Assembly (NCBI GenBank): GCA_013368315.1
Contig: JAACJM010000017.1
Location: 434,001 to 498,000, forward strand
Length of the DNA: 64,000 bases
Direction of reading: 5' to 3'
DNA from: Tetrapyrgos nigripes
Taxonomy: Eukaryota > Basidiomycota > Agaricomycetes > Agaricales > Campanellaceae
Made by a program: the position numbers and the translations under genes. The notes beneath the pieces are model-generated. The model made no database searches. It had not been told where the DNA came from and was given only the letters and a program-made list of their open reading frames with translations. Every line of letters starts with the position of its first letter. Positions within the stretch are counted from its first letter, which is position 1. Positions 54,779 to 64,000 of the stretch are shown in pieces.

Positions 54779-56553
54779 TTAATGCATCAAAGGTATTCCA
54801 GTCTTATCCGCCTCGCACCATAGTTGCTCAACGGTGATTTTAGAACTGTTCAAACGCTCAGGTGTTGGCTGAAAACATTCCGGAAGACCCGTGGACTCGT
54901 AGGATTCACCACGGAGAAGAGCTGCGATACCTCGAGAGCAAGTCATAGTTCGGGCCATTCCTAGAAAAGATCATTGCAAGTGAGTAACAGCTCTCAGACG
55001 TGTAAAAAAAAAATCAAAACTGACCGTGTCCTGAATGTCCAGCGGTGATGAAAGCTCCTGGTTTTCCGTGCACGGCACCAACGTAGGGAACGGCTAAGCA
55101 AGACACGAAGATCAGATCATATTCGCGACCGAAAACTCTCCTTGCAACTCACCCTCTGGCGTGTAACCCATGATACCTGTCCAGTCCACAAGAAGGCCTT
55201 CTCCCAATGCTTCCTCACCCCATCCTTCCAGATTCTCCTTCATGAACCCATTCAAGTGCTCGGTTAAGACGGGGAGTTTCTCGCTATCATCCGTGTGTCC
55301 AACAAGCAACTCGATAGGCACCTTCCATCTTCCTCCTCCATGGATGATAATACCGTCCTTGGGACGCTGTATCGTATAATCAAAGTCATTCTGCACGCGT
55401 CGTCTGTCAGCGCCAGCGAGAACCATACTCGAAAATCTCCAAAAAACACCCACCAATCCCCATCGATGTGAAAACGTATGCGTCATGATGTTCTTCCCTG
55501 AAAACGGCTTCGTCGGGATAATAGCGCTACATTGGCCTCTATAAGGCGCAATTCGTCCTAGAAACTCCGGTAGAAGCGTCGGCGTAAACGCATTGGACGC
55601 ATACACGACTTTCTCCGTTTTGATGTCGCCACGGTCTGTGTGGATAGACCAACCACCTTCTGTTTGGGAGACGGAGCGAGCTGGAGTGTTGGTTTGGAGG
55701 TTTAGGCCGTGCTTGCCGATACAGAGGAGAAGGAGATGCTTGACGAGCTTGTAGGGCCATAGAGAGGCTGCAGGGAATTCGGCTGCAGCAACGGCCTTGG
55801 AGGTGCGAGTACGCTAAGACGAAGAAGAAATGTCGGTCTTTTGGGAATTCAATGTACGGACACAAGACGCACCTTTCTGGCTTCTTCTTGGTCTCCAATC
55901 CATTCCACGATACCTTCCGTCGGGCCTCCGTCAGCGATGAACTCTTGAAGGGATGTATGGAAGAATTCTCTACATTCCTTGTCCATGGCGATGTCTGTTC
56001 ATCACGTTAGAGGGTACGGCCACTCCAAAGACAATTCTCGCCAGACGCACCAAAGGACCGGCCTCTCCAGAAATCGCAATCGATGCCTTCCTTGTCGATT
56101 ACCTCGGTAACGAGGTTCAGCGTATCCATCTCATTCCTCAGGATCTTCAACGCCTGCTCCTTCCCGAAGTGGTTCTTGTATCCTTTGTATCCTGGAAATT
56201 TGATCAAGTTCGAGCCTTGTTGCAAACAGTCGACATGACCATATACCTCGATAGCAATCTGGCCTACAATGTCCCCCATTTCTTCCAGTCGCTCCATGAC
56301 ACGCCTCTCGTGCCTCCAACATGACTACTTTCTCGGGAGGGTTGGGCCCGGTCAGAAGGAAATACGCGACCGCAGCACCACTTATGCCAGATCCTATGAT
56401 CACTACATCTGCAGTTTCGGGCAATTTATCCGTGGTACGATGTCCGATGAGCTGGGAGGAACGAGTTCCTTGCAGCCAGAAGGAGATGCAAGGGTTAGGA
56501 TGAGGGTAGCCTGGAGGGTTGGGTTGAGCTGAGCCATTGACGATAGTGGACAT
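54779..56553 (-). CDS. FAD-dependent oxidoreductase (DAO/DadA family)
   Basis: Seven exons: 56553-56247, 56191-56051, 55994-55873, 55813-55454, 55390-55153, 55093-55025 and 54960-54779. Lengths sum to 1419 nt, 472 residues, with every border GT-AG and every phase consistent. Start chosen at MSTIVNGSAQPN. The FAD-binding Rossmann motif is DVVIIGSGISGAAVAYFLL (about residues 50-68), followed by EAREACHGATGRNGGHCRPD, the covalent- or substrate-proximal motif typical of fungal DAO-domain proteins. The C-terminal part has GYTPEAVPYVGAVHG and FITAGHSGHGMARTM, which closes the FAD site. Members oxidise amino acids or amines to imines with release of hydrogen peroxide; the substrate here is unknown. 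Shares a 516-bp divergent upstream region with the amino-acid permease, which fits amino-acid use. Confidence 0.9.
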
Positions 56554-57069
56554 GTCAAGTGTTTGTGATGGGAGAGTTGAAGCTTGAAGAGTACCGTTGG
56601 TCAGAATGTGAGGGACCAGCACACTACAGTCTCGCGCGATTGTTTTGCTTTTAAAAGGATTTGTTGTCCAGCAGCAGTCTGTGGATGCGGTCTTCCGAGA
56701 TACCAATCAAGATAGGACCTTCCGAACCTGAACCTTTAAGCATCGGATGACTTTGTTAGGAGCGGGCAATTCCCAATGACCTGTCTATCAGGACGGCACT
56801 TTCGGGCCTGGCAATTGGATACGGATACCGCCGGAAGCTCCCATAAAAGTCAATTTGCCCCTACGGCTTTCGCATCATATTGCCAATTGGCGGTTCCTTA
56901 TCACCAGTCATGTTATCGCCTCCAGTCCTTCAGGTACTAATCATGAGTCAAGAGATAGGAAATATGAACTTCCGGCACTCTTCAAATAGGCTACTTTTTG
57001 TTTTGTTTTGCGAGAGGCCACTATTCCTGGACCCGTCTTTTCCCAATCCAGACTGCTGAGCACTTTACC
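56554..57069. promoter_or_regulatory. Divergent upstream region of oxidoreductase and permease
   Basis: 516 bp between two start codons facing away from each other. Contains repeated CCAATTG/CAATTGG-type words (about 56811-56825, 56880-56895). Likely holds both promoters; no defined site is claimed. Confidence 0.5.
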
Positions 57070-59575
57070 ATGGACGGCGAAAACAAAGTCTTGAAGGCCG
57101 AGATGGACATTGCAACTCTGTCGTTGGGCTCGACAGAGTCTCGCACTGCGAAGATGCAGACTACGAGAGGTTTGAAGTCTAGGCATATCCAATTGATGTA
57201 TGTCTTCGCCCCTCTTTGTTCGTTGACTGCAATGCTGACCTTCCTTCTGTTTAGTTCGATTGGAGGGGTCATTGGAACGTAAGTGTGCCATGTTTAACAC
57301 ATGAGTGCAGTCATTAATGGAATTTCGGGTGAATTATTGCAGTGGTCTTTTTAGTGGGTACCGTATCTGCCTATAGAACACTTCTGAGTTTCTAACGTCT
57401 CCTGAACGTTTTCAGTTGGTTCTGGACGAGCACTCGTCATGGGCGGCCCCCTCTCCTGTTTTTTAGCATACACGATATTCTGTGTCATTGTGTGGTGTGG
57501 TATGTCCTCGAAGTCTTAGATAATGCAACCCGATCTCACGACGAATGCCTCAACTTTCAGTCGCTCAAGCTGCAGGGGAACTAGCAACACTACACCCTGT
57601 AAATGGCTCATTCATTCATTGGTGTCATCGATTCGTCGACCCCGCTGCGGGAGTCGCTTGTGGTTGGAACTACGCCTGTGATTTTGGTCCATCGGTCATC
57701 CTTCCCTTGATATTTGTAACATTGTTTTTTTCCTTCTTAGATGCCTGCATTGCTTTTGGATGCGCTGACATTGTCGCCGTTATCGGACTATGGCAATACT
57801 GGTTCCCGGACACTTCAGAAGCCATCTGGGTTTCATTCTGCCTGGTCGTATTTTTCATTCTCAACGCTTTTGCAGTCCGTCTATATGGAGAGGTGATGCT
57901 TTCCTTCCTCTAAGATTTCGCCTCGCTCATTTCTGAAAATAATCTTAGGCTGAATTCTATTTCGCTTCAGGCAAAGTTATCCTCATCATTGGCTTCATTA
58001 TTTTCACCTTTATCGCGATGCTTGGGGGTAACCCTCACCAGTATGTTACTGATTTCTCTCACTCACGGGCTCTCGCTGATGCTTCCCAAAAATTTGCAGC
58101 GACCGTATCGGTTTCAGATTCTGGAAAGATCCTGGACCTATGGCCGAGTAGTATGTATCATTTTGGCATTTCTTCCCTTGTCCGTGTCTCCGGAACTCAC
58201 AGCGGTCACTTCCTTAGTCTCGTCCCTGGTGCTATTGGCCGTTTTTTAGGTTTCTGGGGTGTTTTCCGCGTGGCTGCTTTCTCAATTGGCGGGCCTGAAT
58301 TTGTTCGTCTTTCTGACCTTCCTCAAAGTCATAGCGTCCTAATGCAACTGGTAGGTGGCTATGTGTTCAGCCGAAGCCATCAACCCTAGAAAGTCGATCC
58401 CCAAAGCTATTCGGTGAGTCGTCCGGATCCGAAGGTCACTGTAGCTCCAATGACACATTGTTTCTTCAGGCGCGTCTTTTGGCGCCTGGCTGGTTTGTCG
58501 TTTGTTCTCTTCATTGCAAATCGGAGCTGATAGAGCCTGTTTTCTAGCATTCTATATCCTGGGCATCTTGTGTGTCGGCATCTTGATGGCCTACAATGAC
58601 CCGGATCTCATATACGGTATCGAGCACGGGACTGGTGAGCAAGCTGCTGTACCCTCTCGTGCAAATGGCCTTATTCTAGCTCAGGAGTCGGGGCTTCTCC
58701 ATTCGTGATTGGTATGCGGCACCTTGGAATCAGAGGCCTACCTCATGTCATCAAGTATGTCGGAGATTCTCTATGCTTCGTTCTGTGCCTTAACTTCCTA
58801 TCAGTGCTGTCATTATCACCTCTGCTACCTCATGCGGCAACTCTTTCGTGTTCATTGCCACTCGCTCTATCCATGCTCTGGCTGTGCAAGGACAAGCTCC
58901 CAGGTTCTTTGGGTACACAACTAAACATGGTGTGCCTTTATTTTCCCTTCTTTTTGTCCTGGGTGTCTGCTCGCTATCATACATGAGTGCGTAGAGTCCG
59001 TCTTTCTTCGAAAGTCCGAATTTGGCTCATATCATCTCTGGTTTGACAGCTGTGAATTCAGGAGCCGCAACTGTCTTTGGATGGTTCATCGACTTGGCAT
59101 CGGTTGCCGCCCTCATCAATTTTTCATGGATGTGTTTTGCGTGGATCCGTTTCGATGCTGGAATGAAAGCTCAGGGTATCTCTCGCGATGTCCTACCTTT
59201 CAAAGGCCTACTCCTTCCATACAGCGCTTGGTTTGGACTGGCGTGGTGTGTCCTGCTCACGGTCACGAATGGCTTTGCCGTGTTCGTCAAGTTACATGAT
59301 CGTTTTAATACTCAAGAGTTCTTGTAAGGAAATCTCTCTCGTACTCGACCTCAAGCGCTGAAGATCGTTTTGGAAGGACGGCATACTTCGGTATCATGTT
59401 GAGTTTGATCATCTATTTTGGATGGAAGATCGTCAAGAGGTCTTCATTTGTGAAGCCATTAGAGATGGATCTTTTGGGTGGACTAGAAGAGATAGACGCT
59501 GACGAGCGGTGGTGGAAGGAAAATTATAATCCTCCCACCACATTATGGGGGAAATTTGTCGAGTGGTTACTTTGA
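57070..59575 (+). CDS. Amino-acid permease (APC superfamily, YAT type)
   Basis: 15-exon model: 57070-57197, 57255-57278, 57343-57353, 57416-57499, 57561-57892, 57949-58040, 58100-58150, 58218-58302, 58355-58413, 58470-58492, 58548-58634, 58685-58754, 58805-58990, 59015-59323, 59377-59575. Lengths sum to 1740 nt, 579 residues, all GT-AG and in phase. Start MDGENKVLKAEMD; hydrophilic N-terminus, then the transporter core: IGGVIGTGLFIGSGRALVMGGP (57255-57450), CVAQAAGELATLHPVNGSF, GPEFVAMCSAEAINPRKSIP, YNDPDLIYG, GNSFVFIATRSIHALAVQGQ and MKAQGISRDVLPFKG. About 12 hydrophobic segments, as usual for plasma-membrane H+/amino-acid symporters. Contains an 11-nt microexon. The C-terminal tail is acidic with WWKENYNPP. 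The substrate is unknown. Confidence 0.92.
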
Positions 59576-59885
59576 GAATAGGCTAGCTACGCATGTAATT
59601 ATCGCAAAGTATAATTCAGAAGACTGATTGGACGTGAGAAAGTCGCTTCGTGACGTTAATTTCCCAACCATCTTTCTCGTTTCCAACATCTTCGTCTAGC
59701 CGAGACATCGTCTTGCTGTGCTTTTGCAGCGTCTATATCGACTCGCTACTTTCAGATCTGAAAAGCGCCGAAGACATACCGCCTGCGCTCATCTGATTTT
59801 CCCTGGTAACGACCGGTGAAGTTGACCGTTCAGCCAATTTCTTTCACTGACTCACAGGACATTTCCACTTCTAGGGGCCACAGAA
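59576..59885. other. Intergenic region
   Basis: 310 bp between the permease stop and the start of the GW-rich gene. Contains no frame of interest. Confidence 0.6.
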
Positions 59886-61812
59886 ATGCCAAAAAGTAAA
59901 GACCGTCGAAAAGGTAGAGACGCAACTTCTCTTTCCAGTGACAGGACAAGTATGGTTCAACCAGCATGACGGTTTGGATAACTCGACTGATGTCGCACTG
60001 CATTGCTAGAAAGCCAAACAACATATCCTCAGCATCAAACATCAGCTCCTCCCAACAAACCCAAGACTAGCATACAGAAATTCGTAAACATCAAAGGCAG
60101 TGACATTGAAGTTAGATTTTTGGCGTCTTCAGCGACCCCGAAGTCTTGGTGGGAGTTGTGGCAAGAGACAGAGCATCTGAAATTTTATCAGAGCAATCCG
60201 TACGTTTCTCTCTTCATTATCTTGCTTCGTTTTTACCCTGACAGCGTGTTCTAGGGTGCTATCTTACACCGATCGGATTTACGAGGCAACGATAGAGTTC
60301 AACAGAGACCGAACATGGCCACCTCAGCAGACGCAGGTTCGCGCACTGTGGGATAGGGTATTACCATTCAATCCTCGTTCAGTCGTTGCACGTTCGCTGA
60401 TGACGTTTGGTAGTTCCAAGTCTATCTCGGGACTCTCATCAACGCGGCTGGAAATGAGGAAACGAGACTTCAAATTTTCGTCGAGGATCCAGGAAGATTT
60501 ATTCAGGTCTATCTATCGAGCTACTTCGCCAAATCTGGTATGCAAGGGTGGGTTTCAGTTGATCATGAAGCACGTGTTGTCCAGTCATTCAAGTTGATTG
60601 TACAGGTCAGAGTACAAGATCGTTGCTCTATGCCGTCTCCTCACCTTCTACGTCAATTTTCTACTACGGAACCATGTCCTTCCAGAGGTCGAGTACGAAG
60701 ACAACCTCAAAAATGCGCTGAAAATCATTGATCTCGCCAAAACAGAACTGCTTCTCGTCATGGAATCAGCTAAAGCTCTACCGGATGAATGGAACCTGGC
60801 ATGTAAAGATCATTTCACACGGAACCGTGCGGGATTGAAGGTCGAAACTGACGATACCACGAAGGTTGTCGAGTCAAATCAGTCTGATCAGGTCAAGACA
60901 GGGCTCGATGATCATGCTGTACCGAAGACTGAAGATGTAGAACAACCACTAAACGGAGAGTCGGGCGGTTGGGGTGACACCTCATCTTCAGGCTGGGGAT
61001 CATTATCGAATGTGGAGGTCAAGTCGGAGGAAATCGCGGGTGATGACTGGTCGACTTCATCAGGATGGGGCACAGGATGGGGTGCAGGAGGAACTTCTCA
61101 GTCTGGTGATATGGACACTGATCCTTGGTCTGCGTGGAGCAGTGGCGCAACTGCACAAGACCAAGAAGCGAAACCTGCATGGACACCTCCGGAGCCGCCT
61201 TCACTACAAAAGTTCATTGGTCCGACTGCCTTCCCTCTCACGCACTCAGCAGGCATTGCCGAGTGGTCTGTTCGGCGTATCAAGTCCATCGACCTTCCGC
61301 TCCCTCGCACAATCAACGACGCGAAGGAGGATGACCAGGACTCCGATGTTGTGGGGGAGAGTGCGGCTGCAGTCGCTATCGAGAGGAAGATCGAAAGCAC
61401 ATTATGGAAGGTCGTGCTGACACCGTGGCCAATCTCGGAGTGGAGCAGCTCGAGGTTGGAGGTTGAGTTGGTCAACGAGATGCCTAGAATCCTCAAGACT
61501 TCGGTGGGGAAAGTTGTCCCAGATGGCGGTGTCATCGTGGAGGATGAATCTGACATCGAGACGTATACTGGTCCGTTAAAGCCTCATGATCCCCTTCATG
61601 ACGATATTGTGATTTTCGTCGAAGAAGCCTCCATGAAGAGTATCAAACCGGGTATGGGACTTGGAGGGACATGGGTTCAACTTCTCCGGAACGCAGACTT
61701 GGAAGACAACGCCGAAGGAGTATTGAAGACAACAGATGATGAACCGTTTGAGACACGTTTTTGGTTTATGGATCAGCTTTTACTCACTCTGACAAGTTAT
61801 CATACCGTATAA
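59886..61812 (+). CDS. WG/GW-rich protein, possible Argonaute-binding factor
   Basis: Five exons: 59886-59913, 60010-60199, 60255-60336, 60414-60537 and 60611-61812. Lengths sum to 1626 nt, 541 residues; GT-AG borders in phase. Start MPKSKDRRKESQ. Residues about 10-225 are helical and carry SWWELWQETEHLKFY, FQVYLGTLINAAGNEETRL, FIQVYLSSYFAKSEYKIVAL, CRLLTFYVNFLLRNHVLPE and ALKIIDLAKTELLL. Then an acidic linker with repeated Trp-Gly pairs (GGWGDTSSSGWGS, SGWGTGWGAGG, DPWSAWSSG; about 60965-61145), and a C-terminal domain ending in LHDDIVIFVEEA and GMGLGGTWVQLLRNADLED. WG/GW repeats in acidic disordered linkers are the known Argonaute-hook pattern. The helical part has some resemblance to Arb1-type ARC subunits, but I do not claim the family. 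The function is not known. Confidence 0.8.
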
Positions 61813-63372
61813 GTTGCTTCAGAATATGGACTTTCATCTCACTGCTAGCTATGTTTTTGTCCATCTTGCTTTTCATTGTATAGTATTCTGCAGCCGTTAC
61901 GAACTTGTGGGCCGAATGTTGAATGTTTTCGGCTCCAAGATCGATGCTGGCTACTTATCAATTACTCCATGGACTGTACATACACTTGACCCAGACCTGA
62001 CCAGCTCATTAGCTAATGATTTGTATGCCGATTTTCCGTTTGACCTGACCACTGATCCTTTGAAGTGTACAATAGGAAGCGTGCTGGCCTGAGCAAGATA
62101 GGCCGGTCGATGCCACTGAATGGATTCAACGATTACTCTCTCAACTTGAAAAGATTGAGGGTCGTAAGGACCACCTCATCGCAGACAATTTGGGTTGCTG
62201 ATTTTTCACTGCTGTGCACTACATGCGTTCGTTGTTGAACCTTGCTAAAAATCAGCTCAGGGGTGTACGTACGCCAGGTGATTCTCAGTGATGTATGACT
62301 CGTTCGGAAAGTCAGTGGCTACAGGTACACCAATGCCATCTCCTGGTCGCACACGAGGCTGAATTCCACGGTAAGAAGATACCAAGCAATTGGGTTCTCT
62401 AGGTCAGCTGGCTTGCCGAGAAACATAAAAATACTGCTCAGCCACTGCCAGTGGATAGTGTTCCAAGAAGACCGTGGAGCATGGTTGAGAAATATCATGG
62501 CGGACGGCGAGTGGGTGACCAACTCCTGCAGCAATCGGAAGGAATGAAACTTCAGTCATATCGTGTTCTTGAATTGTTTCGAATGAAATGCTATGATGGG
62601 CGCTATGTCAAGATCCTGTTAGTAACGTGGCGCACTTGGAGGTTTAATCATGGGACCAAGAATCAATGCATGATGCGCAATAGCAACTCAATAGAAACAC
62701 GGACAAAGATAGCTGGCCTGCGTGCGGTCAGGTTGCTCGGTGGCTCTCTGAGCTGACTTCTGTACTTCTAGCAAGCCTCGAGGATGATCAAAACAGGTAA
62801 GCAACGGGATTCTCATGTCGCATCGCAAAGTCAGCACACCTCAGAGTTCATAATCCACAAGGAGACTGAGCATTTGAACGAAGGAACCCTCACTGAAGAA
62901 GAAACCGTCTGACCTTGGTCTGATCCCTTCTCCCAGCAAACGCGCTCGCCACACAGTAGTAGTAGGCCCGATACATAATTCGACTACGTCCCCAATGATC
63001 GGACCTGTTGCTCTTCGCCACGTTGGGTGGCGTAGAACTTGAGAAGACTTAACCTTAATCTAGCGCCGTGACAGTCGTGGCATTATTTGGCCCATCGGGC
63101 GGTGCCAAGTGCACAGTTAATAGTAAAACTCCAAAAATCTTCTCCAGGCTTTTGATATGACTCAATTGCTTGTCCAAATCCGAGGCGGAGACAACTTATC
63201 ATACTATCAGTTCTCCCTTAGTCCTTCGAGCGAAGTGCGGACTCTTACATAAATTTAGTCGTATCGTGCAGCCCATGTACGTTCATGTCTTCTCAAAGGT
63301 ACAACACGCGCCAGTCGAGGAAGAGATTATAAAGTCTCCTGTCTCCAAAGTTAAGACGCTGGAACCCTGTTA
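61813..63372. other. No supported gene
   Basis: Short plus-strand frames (61814-62092, 62451-62756) and a minus frame (62534-62319) have no recognisable motif and no joinable splice partners. May contain decayed transposon sequence. Confidence 0.35.
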
Positions 63373-64000
63373 ATGTCGATCCCTTCCAATACGTCCTCTA
63401 TCTCGGTTCCCGATGAAGCTGCCTTCATCACTCTTGTTAGCGGTCTCCAAGCTGCTCAAGCAATACAATATGTGTCCGTCAGTTCATTGATGGTACGTGT
63501 GAATCCACTTGGCCTGGATCAATTGATCATGAGCTCATAGAATCTTTCGTTGGCCTTCAGCTCATAATCTGGGATATTTTGACAAACCTAGAAGACGAGA
63601 TTGAAATCTGCATTCATCGACCGTTCAGACTCCCGGCAATTGTCTACATCGTCTGTCGGTAGGGATCAACAACGAAAAGTCATTTTGTGTCGCTGACAAT
63701 CAAGATCTAGGATTGCATCGTTGGGCTACATTTCGGTCCAAGCTATCTACGCCAGTAAGTAGGAACTCTGTACTTGCCGGAAGGGTATCTCATACTTTCA
63801 ACCTACATATAACTTGGATCATCAGTCGATAATGAAATCAATTGTATATTGATGTCTGGGGTACTGGAGCCAATCTTTTTCTTCCTCTCCAACAACTCCA
63901 TATCTCTTCTTTTCCTCCTTCGTGTGCATGCAGTTTTCCACGACAAGTCCAAAGTCAAACTAGCATTCAACGTCCTCTGGGTTCTCGCACTTTCATCCGA
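63373..64000 (+). CDS. DUF6533-type multi-pass membrane protein (runs off window)
   Basis: Start MSIPSNTSSISVPDEAAF at 63373. Exons 63373-63492, 63534-63658, 63711-63754 and 63826 to the window end, in phase. The first intron is only 41 bp on this model. Motifs of the N-terminal DUF6533 domain: LQAAQAIQYVSVSSLM, QLIIWDILTNLEDEIEIC and FRLPAIVYIVCRIASLGYIS, followed by membrane segments with SNNSISLLFLLRVHAVFH and NVLWVLALSS. Such proteins form large families of seven-pass membrane proteins in Agaricomycetes with no known function. The remaining C-terminal half is outside the window. Confidence 0.7.

Noticed and set aside
56007..56297. Separate small gene in another frame
   Set aside because: It is exon 2 of the FAD oxidoreductase read through its introns.

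Overview
This window looks like nuclear DNA of a mushroom-forming basidiomycete (Agaricomycetes). The evidence is short GT-AG introns of about 40-90 bp, many-exon genes, membrane-protein families typical of Agaricomycetes, a cytochrome P450 relic, and the mix of transposons (Ty1/copia, Ty3/gypsy, Tad-like LINE, Helitron, Tc1/mariner-like). All calls come from reading the sequence; no database search was run.

Layout. Bases 1-48200 are almost entirely a transposon cluster. (i) 1-2186 is an element with 66-bp perfect terminal inverted repeats, filled with a 9-bp minisatellite that switches strand near base 291. (ii) 2464-3385 is a diverged tandem duplication. (iii) 3521-6410 is a decayed, internally deleted Ty3/gypsy element. 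(iv) 6411 to about 12870 is a decayed Helitron gene (minus strand: DUF6570-like, Rep, PIF1 helicase) with a ubiquitin-specific-protease-like module at its 3' end. (v) 14950-16660 is a P450 pseudogene. (vi) 16841-18850 holds two copies of a dispersed repeat. (vii) About 19020-33640 is a Tad-like LINE split by a near-intact Ty1/copia element (20771-27833, TSD GGGAA, LTRs differing at one of 368 positions). (viii) 33780-35159 is a Ty3/gypsy gag relic. (ix) 36169-44080 is a membrane-protein gene with a second, older copia (36898-43794, TSD ATCAT) inside an intron. (x) 44326-48197 carries pieces of two copies of a Tc1/mariner-like DNA transposon.

Bases 48800-64000 are ordinary gene space: a GPP34/Vps74 Golgi protein (minus), several short uncharacterised reading frames, a DUF1917/BLES03-like gene (plus), an FAD-dependent oxidoreductase (minus, 7 exons), a divergent amino-acid permease (plus, 15 exons including an 11-nt microexon), a 541-residue WG/GW-rich protein (plus, 5 exons) that may be an Argonaute-binding protein, and the start of a DUF6533-type membrane protein running off the window.

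How it fits together. The left three quarters is a nested transposon graveyard in which relative ages can be read: LINE before the young copia; membrane gene before the old copia. The right quarter holds secretory-pathway, nutrient-uptake and housekeeping genes. If the GW-rich protein belongs to the small-RNA machinery, that would be the kind of system that silences the neighbouring elements, but this link is inference only.
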